A DNA stretch of 64,000 bases from Piezodorus guildinii (Eukaryota > Arthropoda > Insecta > Hemiptera > Pentatomidae). The stretch spans positions 30,205,454-30,269,453 of the forward strand of contig CM041292.1 of the NCBI GenBank assembly GCA_023052935.1, given 5' to 3'. The notes beneath the pieces are model-generated. The model saw only the letters and a program-made list of their open reading frames with translations, was not told where the DNA came from and searched no databases. Both the position numbers and the translations under genes were made by a program. Shown piece by piece: positions 1 to 10,445 of the stretch (positions within the stretch are counted from its first letter, which is position 1; the number at the start of each line of letters is the position of its first letter).

Positions 1-1640
1 TTGGTTTTATGAATAAATGTATTAAAATTAATCACTAGTGAATTTCAGGGACAGAATCTAAAGAAATGCCAAATATTTGATTCATTTTATTTCTTTTTTG
101 GTATGAGATAGGTGGATAGAAATATAGATGTGTAATTTACGGTTAGAAAGGTAATTATTTGATCTAACAATATCATCCGACCCATTTAAGAGACGTTGAT
201 GGAGAAGTAATAATGATAATTTTAATTGGGATCATTAATTGGGAAAAAATTAATAAAATTCAGAATAAAATTAATATCCTTTTTTGGAGTACTTTGGGAG
301 TAACTAATTTTATTTATAAATAAATACATGTCTACATATATCTATTTAATAATTTTATTGTTTGGTTAAGCGTTCTCCACCTTAATATTTGTTACATTTA
401 TTCTCCAATCCTGGTCCATAAGTATATGTATTTATCAGCAAACATGAAATTTTTTTATTGTCTTTTTAATTATATAATCTAAAAGATTACAAAATTAACA
501 AACTAATAACATAATATTATAGATTTTGTTTTAATTCAGAACACATTAATAATTCTTTTTATGTTTACCCGTTATTAAGGTATGTTTATTCAATTGTGAA
601 AAAAAAAAAAAAAAATGAGTGAAGCTTATCTCTGTTACCACTAAAATACTAATTATAATATATTTAAAAATATTAAGGATTCTAATACTTGGGACTACAC
701 TTGAATTGCAATTAAGAAAAATTATGTAGAAACCTATCAGCCTGTATAACCTTTGAACAGTCCCTCTAAAAAATAAATTATACATAAAGGTAATCTAGAT
801 CTATAGTTATATTATATAGCTCTTTCCAGATATAGACATGATTTTAATTAAATACAAGTAAATATACAATAGTGATAAGTTCACGACGGCTCCAAAGTGT
901 TTTGGTGGAACAAAATACAACATGTTTCTTGACATGGGTTTGAAGTTGTATTAACTACTTACCTTGTTTTTTTTTCTGTAAATTGTAAATAATTCCTTTT
1001 GGTTGGAACTGTGTTTTTGTACGATTTTCGTCATTTGGCTGGTTTCTGCCAATTATTAGTGTTTCAAGTGAAGTTTCCTGGTTGTATTTCTTTACGTAAC
1101 TATACTATGTAGAATGTATTATTCTGATTATTTTGAGAGGTTATCTATGATTATCTCAACTGAATTTACTATGGTTTTGCCGAATTAGTGATTGAGACCA
1201 ATCGTTATCCCTCTAATAAATAATGTATGCCGTTTGCCAGAGGTAAGTACAGCATTATTCAAAATGAGCAGTCTTGTAGTCTTTATTGGGACTATTTGAA
1301 CAGTTCTTTCCCCAGAACAATTTGCCTGTCGACAATCGGTTCAGCCTCGGTTTATTTTCTTCAACCTCCTTGCTAATCTGCTTATTCGATTTTTTTCTTT
1401 AAAAACGCTTCGAGCAGATTATTACGGAAGACTAGAAGGCAATTGATTGGGATCATTGAATAGAATAACTGATCATACATGGGATTTCGTAATTAATCTG
1501 AATTTTTACCATTAATTTTTCAAATCTTCCACCCGAATCTACTGGCTGACCAGGAGCTTAAACTTTTAAAGATCCAAATACATGTAAAAGTGTACCCTAT
1601 TACAGTGCAAATTCGAAAATGAAAAAAGTACGATTATCAA
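1..1640. other. AT-rich stretch, no gene seen
   Basis: I see no supported gene. Open frames are short and AT-driven, and homopolymer runs (for example A/T near 599-615) dominate. Nothing resembles a transposon end, tRNA or exon that I can recognise. Confidence 0.6.
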
Positions 1641-1925
1641 TTATTTTAATTTTGGTTTATTATTTTCAATAATCAACCTTTGTAATCGACCAATAAAAAA
1701 AAAAATTACCCCTGCCCGAAATTTGAGGGTTTACGTTTCAAGATGCGTAGAATCCGAATAAGGAAAAAAAAATCCGTTTGTCCGCGTCCGCGGCATATCT
1801 CCGAAACTACTATACCAATTTTGTTGAAATTCGCCACAAAAATACTAGTGCATTCAACGATGATCCTAACACCTAGACCTTAATATAAGCGGGTTAGTTT
1901 TAAAATGGCGGCCGATTAAAAGGAT
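1640..1925 (+). repeat. Dispersed repeat, two modules
   Basis: The left module (about 1640-1760) has a conserved phrase around 'caagatgcgtagaatcc' and recurs near 9270-9395 and, more diverged, near 18800-18905. The right module (about 1770-1925) recurs in reverse orientation near 49690-49950; the shared core 'cgatgatcctaacacct' lies at about 1858-1874. No coding potential is seen. It may be part of an old non-autonomous element; the ends were not resolved. Confidence 0.65.
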
Positions 1926-1929
1926 TTTA

Positions 1930-2515
1930 TTCGATAACTCAGTTATTTTTGAAGATAGAAAAAAAAATTATTAGTGTTTTTTAACCAACAGAACTATATT
2001 ATATAAAATAGAAAAAAGAAAAGAAAAAAATTTATATTTTTCACATAAATAGGCTCATACCTCAATCATTTTTGACGATAGAGAAAAGTATGTATAGAGT
2101 TTTAGAATCAGTAAAAAGCAATAAACAAAAAAAAAGGAAAAATGACAAAAATCGAAATCTTGCTTTTATATGCGCTTGTAACTACGTTAATTTTGAAGAT
2201 AGAAAAAAAATTCAATATCATTTTTTAACCAAAAACCGCGAATAATTATATAAAAGAGAAAAAAGAAAAGAAAACAATTGTAAAATTGAAATCTCGCTTA
2301 TATATACGCTTGTAACTACGTTATTTTCGAAGATAGAATAAAAAATCATTATTGTTTTTTAATAATTATATAAAAGGGAAAACATAGAACAAAATAATTG
2401 ATATTTTTCACATAAATATGCTTATAAATCAGTTATTTTTGAATATAAAGAAAAGTGTGTATAGAGTTTTAGAATCAGTAAAGCACGATAAAAAAAATAA
2501 AATAAAAAAAAGTAT
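1930..2515. repeat. Diverged tandem array, about 120-bp units
   Basis: A motif of the form gttatttttgaagatagaaa recurs near 1941, 2066, 2183, 2319 and 2428, a spacing of about 110-136 bp. A longer period of about 360 bp is also visible: the block with 'tatagagttttagaatcagt' near 2093 returns near 2459. Units are diverged and AT-rich. The array is contiguous with the dispersed repeat on its left, whose inverted copy near 49.7 kb carries at least two of the same motifs. Confidence 0.65.
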
Positions 2516-2544
2516 TACACGTCAATAATACAATGAAAATGAAT

Positions 2545-3092
2545 AGAAACTTTATTGGCATCAAAACAAATATCTTGAACTAATGATGAACACACTCGGT
2601 AACGACAAACTAAACTTTGCCATTCACAAGTAGGTAGCAAATCAGGGTTCCAGGAGATCCGTGTGCTATTCTCCAAAACTTTTTTGGACCAAATGAAAAA
2701 AGAATCATTGAATTTGGTTTACCACTAGCTTAGATATTGCTTTCACTAACTACTTTAAGGCAATAGGTCCCGAGGCATCCTTCTTTCTAGTCGCCTCGGA
2801 GGATTATCAGTGATATCTAAGGAAGATAAATTACGGAGGAGTTGATTTGTGACAAAATAAGGGACATTTAGGATTTTGGATTGTAAGGATTGGATGCGGA
2901 AGGAATTATATGGTTTCGTAGAGCCCCAAAGCTCGATTCCATATGTCCAAATAGGTCTGATAATAGTGATAAAAATGAGTCTTTTGTAATACACTGGAAG
3001 TTTTGAACGTTTGTCTAGTAAGTATTGTAGTAATCGATATCTTTGAGCAGTTTCTTGTCGTTTCAGTCTTGTGTGAGGATTCCAAGTAAGGC
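2545..3092 (-). mobile_element. Truncated jockey-clade fragment (family 2, copy F)
   Basis: Read on the minus strand, this is the C-terminal end of a jockey-type ORF2 closely related to copy B (35882-40987). The reading includes LTWNPHTRLKRQETA, IRPIWTYGIELWGSTKP and a terminal PPRRLERRMPRDLL stretch. It starts abruptly near 3092 inside the region after the reverse transcriptase core. Relative to copy B it lacks a few residues before PYFVTN and roughly 35 residues before the terminal block. A possible 3' UTR continues left to an AATAAA (plus strand tttatt, 2551-2556). No TSD was found. It is dead and 5'-truncated. Confidence 0.85.
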
Positions 3093-3548
3093 GCAATCAA
3101 TTATTTAAAATTGGAAGTATGGGTTCCATTATTAAAATCCCTAAAAGCATTTACAGAAATCATTTATTGATTGAGCTGTTAATTCTTAAATTTAATTTTT
3201 TTCTTAATGATTATCAGCTGATGCGCTCGATGATAACAGTCATACGTTACTTCGTCTCTCAGATTTTTGCTTTTTTCAGTAGGAATTCGCTTGAGTTCAG
3301 CCTGGAAAACATCACTAGACCTCAGGAATACTACAGCAGTGAATATTGGAGAAATTTCGGTAAGCAAAGTTATAATTTACTTTGTACAATCACGAAAAAG
3401 TGAAAGGAGGGTCACAGATCAGCTGATTGCCGCTAGCTCGGCAAGCTCGGGCTTGCTTTTATTTTCCTTATCTTTCTTTTATTTATTTTTTTTTCCTTCT
3501 TATTCTTATTCCATTATATATTCATTCCTATTTATTTTTTTTTAATCA

Positions 3549-4869
3549 ATGCGATATTTTCATCAAGTGATGTCCTCGAAAGTTACAAGTAAAAGATCTA
3601 GATCTGCAGGTTCAAACTCGTCTCCCACAAAACAGAGACCTCGCCGTGATAATAATAAAAAAATGATTCCACCAGCGACTGCTTCAGCTACCTCTTTAGG
3701 ATCTGAACCACAGCCTAGCACATCACAAGGATTATCTGAAGAATCGCCGTTTTTTACACCGAACCCATTTCAGATCCTTCAAATTGAAAAAGAAACAATG
3801 GAATCTTCTCCTATACCAAAAGAACCACAACCTCCACCAATATTTGTTAAAAATATTAAAAACTTTCAACTACTGTGTGCGCATCTAAATAAATTAACCG
3901 ATCCTAACAGTTATTATTGTATAAGTAGAACCAGTGTACCAGAATACTAAAATATCCCCGACTACCGCCGAAACCTACAGAAAAATAGTAAAATATCTGA
4001 CGGAGACCAAAGCTGATTTTCATACATATCAGTTACGCCAGGAGAGAGCTTTAAGGGTTGTAATTAGAAACCTACACCCTTCGACACCAGCAGCAGCTAT
4101 CCAAGAAGAAATAACGGAGATAGGCTATAAAGTGCGGCAAGTCACCAACGTCCTAAAAGATAAAATTCCACTGCCTCTATTCTTTGTGGACTTGGAGCCA
4201 TCAGCAGGAGTCGAAAAAATTTATGACCTCAATAGATTATACTATACTAGTGTAAGAGTTGAAAAACCTTACACTAAGAAAGAAATAGTACAGTGCCACA
4301 ATTGTCAGGCATATGGTCATACTAGAAGTTATTGTCACCACATACCACGCTGTGTGAAATGCGGTGAACAACATAAATCAGAAGAATGTACAAGACCAAG
4401 ATCAACACCCGCTGTTTGTGCTCTGTGCCTCAAGGACCACCCGGCTAGCTACAAGGGATGTCAAATCTACAAGAACCTCAAAAGCAGATACCAAAAACCT
4501 CAGAATCTGGATGAAACAGCTGAAACGATCAGAAGCAGAAGACAACCTTCAAAAACAATTGATTCCAATGTTACATTTGCCCATCTACTTGGAGGTGGGA
4601 ACCAGAACAAAGAGGCCGAGGCCCTGCCGGAGCAACGCACACTTCAAAATCCTCAAACCGTTCCACAACCAGCTATTCCTCAAAATTTACCCAACCCTCA
4701 AAAACCTCATCCGCATCAAATTTCTCATATTCCTCCTCCATCAAATGTCTCTGACCTTACAAGTTTGATGACATCCTTCATCACTGAAATCAAATCCCTC
4801 GTTATGCCGCTAATATCGCTACTTACTAATCTTGTATCAAACTTAATCCCTTCCTTAAAAAATCCTTAA
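3549..4869 (+). pseudogene. Jockey ORF1 (gag-like, zinc-knuckle protein), one frameshift
   Basis: Non-LTR ORF1 protein, expected to bind element RNA. The first frame (3549-3950) gives a basic, Ser/Pro-rich N terminus and the start of a PRE_C2HC-like domain (PPPIFVKNIKNF). The reading then moves by one nucleotide between about 3934 and 3950 into the frame that runs to 4869. That frame has the rest of the domain and three zinc knuckles (about 4294-4461): CX2CX4HX4C, CX2CX3HX4C and CX2CX3HX6C. A Pro-rich, then Leu-rich tail follows. ATGs at 3549 and, in frame, 3570 are both possible starts. Copy B has an uninterrupted equivalent at this position, so a single-base indel is more likely than programmed shifting. 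The stop codon (4867-4869) directly precedes the ORF2 ATG. Confidence 0.88.
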
Positions 4870-7554
4870 ATGACTTCACTTAACTCCTTATCCATTCTCC
4901 TATGGAATGCGAATGGTGTTAGAAATCATACTGACGAACTTACAGCTTTATTGCAAGACAAAAACGTTGACGTAGCACTTATTACTGAAACTAGACTAAC
5001 CACTAAACAGTTCTTCAAAATACCACAATACGTAACATACCGTACGGACCACCCAGACGGCAAAGCCCATGCCGGTACTGCTGTCATTGTGCACCAGTCC
5101 CTCTCTCATCACTTACTCCCATTTCCTACCTATGATTTCCTACAAACCACAGCCATAGTAATCAAAACTTTTTCCTTTCCGGTAACCCTTACATCAGCAT
5201 ATTGCCCTCCCAAACACTCCATTTCCAACACCGAATTTGTATCCTTTCTAAATTCCTTAGGAAATCATTTCATTCTGGGTGCAGACTTAAATGCCAAGCA
5301 TCAACAGTGGGGTTCGAGAACCACGAATTCTCGTGGACGAAATTTGCTGTCTGCACTCAACTCCCGTAATTTCAATCTCCTACCTCCTGATTCCCCTACC
5401 TACTGGCCAACCGATCCCAACCGTAATCCTGACATCCTTGACTTCTTCATTCACAGCGGATTAGGCTCCCTCAACTTATCTGTAACTCGACTTGATGAAC
5501 TATCCTCAGACCATAGTCCACTGATCCTAAAAGTATCTCTCACTCCAATTCCAAAACCTATCCCACCGTCATTTATCCGAGGCCCTGTCAACTGGAACCT
5601 ATTTCGCCAAATCCTGACCGATAATATTAACCTCAGAGCGACCCTCAAAACCCCAGAAGACCTTGACGATTGCGTCTACTCCTTCACCACCGCCATTCAG
5701 CAAGCTGTCTGGACTGCCTCCTCTCCTAAGCACTCCAATATAACTCCTCACCAAAACCATTTGCCTCAACACCTTACAGACTTAATCCATGCAAAACGCC
5801 GTGCCAGATCATTATGGCAGCGCACCCGACACCCAACAGATCGCCGCTCCTATAACTTCTATTGTAGACAATTGAAGCAGGAGTTGGCGACCTTCCGTTC
5901 CCAGTCCTTTAATTCCTACCTCTCCTCTCTGTCAGCTAGTGACAATTCCCTCTGGAATGTCACGAAGAAGATTTTAAAATCCCATCAAGTTTCCCATCCT
6001 CTCCGGCGTGGTGATGACTCCTGGGCTGCGTCTGATGAAGATAAAGCCGAGGAATTTGCCACACACCTCTCCAAAGTATTCACTCCTCACCCGGAATCCC
6101 AAAGAAATCATACCGCAGCAGTACAAGACTTCCTTTTGTCACCAATACCTCTTTCCCTACCTCCTAAAGCTATTAATCCCTCTGAGGTTAAATATCTTCT
6201 TCAGAAACTGACCCTCCGTAAATCTCCTGGACATGATCTCCTTACCCCCCAGATCCTCCGTCAACTTCCGCAGAAAGCTATTATATTCCTAACCTATATC
6301 TACAACTGCATCCTACGCACCACCTATTTTCCTCTCTTGTGGAAACATTCCACAATCATTCTCTTCCTAAAACCAGGTAAACCTTCCAGCAACACTTCAT
6401 CTTACAGACCTATTAGTCTACTCCCCATCCTCTCAAAAGTCTTTGAAAAACTTCTTCTAAAACGAATCCTGCCTATATTAGAATCACAAAATCTTCCTTC
6501 CCATCAGTTTGGTTTCCGTGCTCATCATTCCACTGTTCAACAAGGACTCCGAGTTGTAGACCATATTTCCTCAGCACTTGAATGCAAAGAGTATTGTTCT
6601 GGTGCGTTTCTGGACATAGCGCAAGCTTTTGACCGGGTATGGCACACCGGATTATTCTTCAAGCTTAAAACGCATTTACCCCAGTCTCTATACCTCATTC
6701 TACGATCCTATCTCTCAAACCGCTCCTTCCGAGTTCGCTGTGGTGTAGAATTTTCTAACTTTTATCCCATTGAGGCCGGTGTTCCTCAAGGCAGCGTCTT
6801 GGGACCCGTCCTCTACATCCTTTACACTGCTGATATTCCTAATCATCCTGACACCTTTCTGGCAACATTTGCAGATGACACCGCCATCCTATCATCCAAT
6901 TCCGATCCTGAAATAGCATCCTTAATCCTGCAAAGACACCTTTGTCTTATCGAGGACTGGTGTAATGCTTGGCGTATTAAGGTTAATGAAAGCAAATGCA
7001 CACACGTCACCTTCACCCTTCGACGCAAATCCTGTCCAATGGTTCATTTCAATTCCATACCGCTTCCTTCCTCAGACACAGTCCGGTATCTTGGCTTACT
7101 ACTAGACAAAAGATTGACGTGGAACCCACATACAAGACTTAAACGAAAAGAACTCAACAGACGATTCGGACAGTTATACAGACTACTAAACAGAAAATCT
7201 AAGCTTACAGTTGACAACAAATTATTACTTTACAAGACAATACTGAAGCCAATCTGGACCTACGGACTTGAACTGTGGGGGACAGCTAAACGCTCTAACA
7301 TCAAACGCATTCAATCCTTTCAATCCAAAGTCCTGCGAATAATAGTAAATGCTCCTTATTATGTATCCAACTATACCTTGCACCATGACCTTAATGTTCC
7401 ATTTATTTCAGACCTGATTCCATCTAAATTTTCCAAATTCCACCAGAACCTCATTCATCATCCTAATCCTCTAGCACAATCCCTATCCAGCTCCACTCAT
7501 CCATACAACCCTCCTAGAAGGTTGAAACGGCAGTGGCCCCGAGACATATTGTAA
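4870..7554 (+). CDS. Jockey ORF2: AP-endonuclease plus reverse transcriptase
   Basis: Intact 894-residue polyprotein, a usual length for the jockey clade. It nicks target DNA and copies element RNA by target-primed reverse transcription. The N-terminal APE-type endonuclease (about residues 8-220) shows WNANG (12-16), ITETR with E40, GADLNAKH with D139/N141, PDILDFF and SSDHSP with D214/H215. The reverse transcriptase (about 440-740) shows YRPISLLP, FLDIAQAFDRVWH with D582, GVPQGSVLGP (637-646) and the catalytic FADD (667-670). The C terminus holds the jockey-type LDKRLTWNPHTRLKR and PIWTYGLELWG blocks and ends RRLKRQWPRDIL. No stop or frameshift is seen, so it may encode an active enzyme. The ATG follows the ORF1 stop with no spacer, which suggests translation by termination-reinitiation. 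Confidence 0.95.
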   Translation: MTSLNSLSILLWNANGVRNHTDELTALLQDKNVDVALITETRLTTKQFFKIPQYVTYRTDHPDGKAHAGTAVIVHQSLSHHLLPFPTYDFLQTTAIVIKTFSFPVTLTSAYCPPKHSISNTEFVSFLNSLGNHFILGADLNAKHQQWGSRTTNSRGRNLLSALNSRNFNLLPPDSPTYWPTDPNRNPDILDFFIHSGLGSLNLSVTRLDELSSDHSPLILKVSLTPIPKPIPPSFIRGPVNWNLFRQILTDNINLRATLKTPEDLDDCVYSFTTAIQQAVWTASSPKHSNITPHQNHLPQHLTDLIHAKRRARSLWQRTRHPTDRRSYNFYCRQLKQELATFRSQSFNSYLSSLSASDNSLWNVTKKILKSHQVSHPLRRGDDSWAASDEDKAEEFATHLSKVFTPHPESQRNHTAAVQDFLLSPIPLSLPPKAINPSEVKYLLQKLTLRKSPGHDLLTPQILRQLPQKAIIFLTYIYNCILRTTYFPLLWKHSTIILFLKPGKPSSNTSSYRPISLLPILSKVFEKLLLKRILPILESQNLPSHQFGFRAHHSTVQQGLRVVDHISSALECKEYCSGAFLDIAQAFDRVWHTGLFFKLKTHLPQSLYLILRSYLSNRSFRVRCGVEFSNFYPIEAGVPQGSVLGPVLYILYTADIPNHPDTFLATFADDTAILSSNSDPEIASLILQRHLCLIEDWCNAWRIKVNESKCTHVTFTLRRKSCPMVHFNSIPLPSSDTVRYLGLLLDKRLTWNPHTRLKRKELNRRFGQLYRLLNRKSKLTVDNKLLLYKTILKPIWTYGLELWGTAKRSNIKRIQSFQSKVLRIIVNAPYYVSNYTLHHDLNVPFISDLIPSKFSKFHQNLIHHPNPLAQSLSSSTHPYNPPRRLKRQWPRDIL

Positions 7555-7984
7555 ACATCTATTCTGGAGTTCTGACACTGGTCAGATTCTCCTCTCATGT
7601 GCGGTGTGATTGTGGCTGTGGCGCCCTCACTTAGCTTCCGCTGGCTCTCACCAGTGATGCGGCTGAGAGGGAGGCGCTGGGATCCTTTGGTTTGGGCTCT
7701 GCTTGTCCTTCCACAAGTGGGGGGACAAGCACCGTCCGGGGTTCCCGAGCTGATTGTAAATATTGTACATAGGTATGAATGAGACATGTTTTGTTTATTT
7801 ATTTGTTAACTTCATTTATTTGTATTTATTTTGTCTATATATTTTGTTATTGTATACGTTTATTTATTTTTATTTTATTTTATGTAATTTGACTTTCCTT
7901 TTGTTTATATTGTAAATATTGTATGAATGAGATCCTGTAGCACTATTATTATTGTCTATTATGACAAATTGTAATATATACGAA

Positions 7985-8013
<29 letters not shown>
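7555..8013 (+). other. 3' UTR and poly(A) tail of copy A
   Basis: GC-richer at first, then AT-rich. The phrase attgtaaatattgta occurs twice (about 7752 and 7909), each followed by gaatgaga. AATAAA at 7983-7988 runs straight into the A tail ending at 8013. The same 3' UTR is recognisable in reverse at 57542-57725 and, diverged, at 61655-61900. Confidence 0.85.
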
Positions 8014-8017
<4 letters not shown>

Positions 8018-8111
8018 TCTTAATATTAGGATGTCTCAAAATATTCTAAGCCCTGATTGGTTTGGTATGTAATACTTGTGTGAACTGAGAATGGCTGACT
8101 GTGTGTATATT

Positions 8112-8236
8112 AGGGAGAAGTTAGTTCAGGTTGCAGTCAAAAGAACACAGAATTATGATATAAACTTAATTTACTGGTGCCGATGTGTCGGCCTAAATAT
8201 AGGCCTTCTTCAAGGCGTATGAACTAACTTCTCCCT
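8112..8236 (-). repeat. Foldback: perfect 17-bp arms around a hairpin
   Basis: AGGGAGAAGTTAGTTCA (8112-8128) and its exact reverse complement (8220-8236) enclose an inner hairpin. On the minus strand the interior reads TTGAAGA, then a GGCCTA/TAGGCC stem with a short loop, then GACAC. This layout resembles the CUGANGA-stem-GAAA core of hammerhead ribozymes carried by Penelope-like elements, but two core positions differ. No coding sequence. Confidence 0.6.
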
Positions 8237-8239
8237 TAA

Positions 8240-9265
8240 ATTATGTAAGACTAAATAGTTTTTGTATTCTCAAACGTTTCTTTTAAAATCGTTGTGAATA
8301 AATATATTTATAAACTGGCGGAAAATCTGGTAGCAGAGCGTGATCTCGCCCTAAATATCACCTTGCACTGCCGTTGGCCTAGAAACAGTATGCATCTCTA
8401 TATGTACTAAATTCATTCTATTGGTTCTAAAGGTGCTGACATATAACTTCTCTTCGAACGTCAGCTCAGAACCTCTCTGATTTCAGACGCAGGATGACCT
8501 TATCGTAGAGAGACCCTTCTGAGGTATATTCAGCCTCAATACAGTGAGTACTAAAAAATAACGGAAAAACCTACTAGTAGAAAAAAACTATGAATTTTCT
8601 GTACGGTGAATATTTCATATCATTCCTTTCTCTTATGCATTGTGTAGAAATTTAATACTGTTAAAAATTTGCAAAAACTAATTCCAACCTGCCAAATAAA
8701 TTATACCATTAGAACCTATTGTCGATTATATCTCCTAGTGAAGACATCACATTCCAACACTAAGCACTCGAAAGATCTGCAAATCTGAGATGAAAAATAT
8801 GTTAGCTGCGAAAAAGACTACATCTAGCTTACTATCTCCCAATAATAACAGGCTTCGTGATAATAAAACAGAAATAGTAGCACTTGCCTTAGGATAGCTA
8901 AATTTATTGAGGGCCTTTTGCCTATTAGAAAGTCTCTTTTCGTGTTAATGAAGTGTGAAGGGATATTACCCAGGCAATATTGATCTAAAAACGATATCTA
9001 TTGCGTTCCGAAATCCGGCCAGGTCGTTATAAAAATGTTAAGAGATAAGGAATAAAAAATTGATTAGTTCTTAGTAGAGTTCAAAGGAACATGACTTAAG
9101 TTCTGCTGGCAGGTCTACTTTGAAGGACTCCCACGTCTAGCATAACTTATGAGAACTCTACAAGTTTACTTTTACGTCATCCTTGTATCGTTATTGATCA
9201 TCAAAATTTGTTTATGATTAGTTAATTGCCATGTTTTTACCTCTTTATTTAGGTTTTTATTAAGT
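8240..9265. other. AT-rich stretch, no gene seen
   Basis: No open frame, transposon end or RNA gene that I can support. Confidence 0.5.
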
Positions 9266-9269
9266 TACA

Positions 9270-9395
9270 TTTTATGAACTTCGGTATAGGTATTATTTGC
9301 AATAATGAACTTTTGTAATGGACCAAGGAAAAATATATTTAAATAATCTCCCTCAACATTTGAGGTCTTATGTTCAAGATGCGTAGAATCCAAAG
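9270..9395 (+). repeat. Dispersed repeat copy
   Basis: Matches the left module at 1640-1760: the shared phrases include 'acttttgtaat', 'catttgaggt' and 'caagatgcgtagaatcc'. A third, diverged copy is near 18800. Confidence 0.6.
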
Positions 9396-9504
9396 AATGA
9401 ACTAAAATTTATATTAAAACTATTAACACGAAAAGTATATATTCATTAGGACATTTCTCTTTTAAGACGTTTTTATTTATTATTAAAATAATACATTATT
9501 ATCA

Positions 9505-9776
9505 TTTTAACTTTTGAAGTCAAACTGCTTCCTTTTCAAAATTATGTAACCAACTTTCATATTTAAACCAAAAATGTAGGTCCAAATATTGCATCTGTTG
9601 GACAACAAAAAAGCAAACATTGTTGAAGGAAGCATATCTATGAAATATTAAAACCATTTGTTAATAAGTTTTAAAAAATACAGTCACTTGGACCTATATT
9701 GATTCCTTAAATATGGAAATTGGTTACATGACTTTGAAAATGAAAAATATAGTATTTGATCTGTTAGAAGTTTAAA
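9505..9776. repeat. Imperfect foldback (MITE-like) repeat
   Basis: The left arm (about 9505-9583, with atgtaaccaactttcatattta and ending taggtcc) is imperfectly complementary to the right arm (about 9690-9776, beginning ggaccta and containing aaatatggaaattggttacat). The arms are about 80 bp with a loop of about 105 bp. No transposase and no clear TSD. This is consistent with an old foldback MITE. Confidence 0.55.
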
Positions 9777-10019
9777 ATTTTAAGTTTATATTGTTTTAAT
9801 TGCTATTTTAATTTTTATGAATTGTAAGGAGATTGAAAAGTTTCGGTTATGACATTTAAAACAAAATCTAGATAGGATAACACAAATCAAATTTTGCATA
9901 CATGAGCATATGTTTCTGTTTTATCATTTGTCTAGTTTTGTTATTAATTATAAGAATTGTTATTATTAGAAGCTACCTTTTAAATTATCACTATTGTTCA
10001 CTTTTTATTTTCTATTATT

Positions 10020-10131
10020 TTCTTTTTTTTTTTTTTTTACTCTAAGGTACTAAAGTTCTGTTTGTATGTTTTGTAAAATTATTCAAAACGGACTTGTTCT
10101 TGAATAAATAAAGAATTTATTATTATTATTA
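10020..10131 (+). mobile_element. Possible LINE 3' tail ending in (TTA)n
   Basis: AATAAATAAAGAATTTATTATTATTATTAT-type ends, here at about 10100-10131, are typical of LINEs that terminate in a short trinucleotide repeat. The insertion at 17742-18312 ends the same way in reverse. No coding remains upstream were recognised. Confidence 0.4.
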
Positions 10132-10239
10132 TCGATTTCGTGAAAAAATGAACTATATTTTCTTTTATAAGTAAACGTCTTAATTGTTTATTTATTTATT
10201 TTTTTTAATAAACCATATTGTACAATATTAAACTTATTT

Positions 10240-10445
10240 TCTTTGCGAAGGACTGATGGAATCTCCCGGGGGCTTGCTCAACAGTTTCTCCCCGCCTGAA
10301 ATACACTTTGTTGATTGTTTCTTAGCGAATGTTAGCTTTTCATTGAGGTCCACATCTCATCGTGGAAAACTGTTTTCAACATTTTGTGCCCGAGACGGCT
10401 ATGACTTACATAAGCCGCGCCTCGTTACCTCCAGGCTACAATAAC
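10240..10445. other. GC-richer island of unknown nature
   Basis: Base composition is clearly higher in G+C than its surroundings, with a short open frame (10256-10444 +) that I do not recognise. No splice sites or TSDs decide whether it is an exon, a retro-insert or chance. Confidence 0.3.

Larger units (their letters stand above)
3209..8013 (+). mobile_element. Full-length jockey-clade non-LTR retrotransposon (family 1, copy A)
   Basis: A 4.8-kb element with a 5' UTR (3209-3548), a gag-like ORF1, an endonuclease/reverse-transcriptase ORF2, a 3' UTR and a poly(A) tail ending at 8013. It is bracketed by the 11-bp direct repeat tttttcttaat at 3198-3208 and 8014-8024. This fixes both boundaries and shows that the copy is full length, not 5'-truncated. 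The only obvious lesion is a frameshift in ORF1. Copy C (61655-64000) and copy D (57542-58211) belong to the same family; copies B, E and F form a second, related family. Any internal promoter should lie in the first part of the 5' UTR, but I cannot point to a defined motif. Confidence 0.93.

Noticed and set aside
2906..3403. Frames spanning the gap between copy F and copy A
   Set aside because: They are out-of-frame readings of the jockey fragment or of the copy A 5' UTR and cross the TSD at 3198-3208.
7597..7787. Short frames in the 3' UTR of copy A on both strands
   Set aside because: They lie in the GC-richer 3' UTR, are not conserved in copy C and have no recognisable content.
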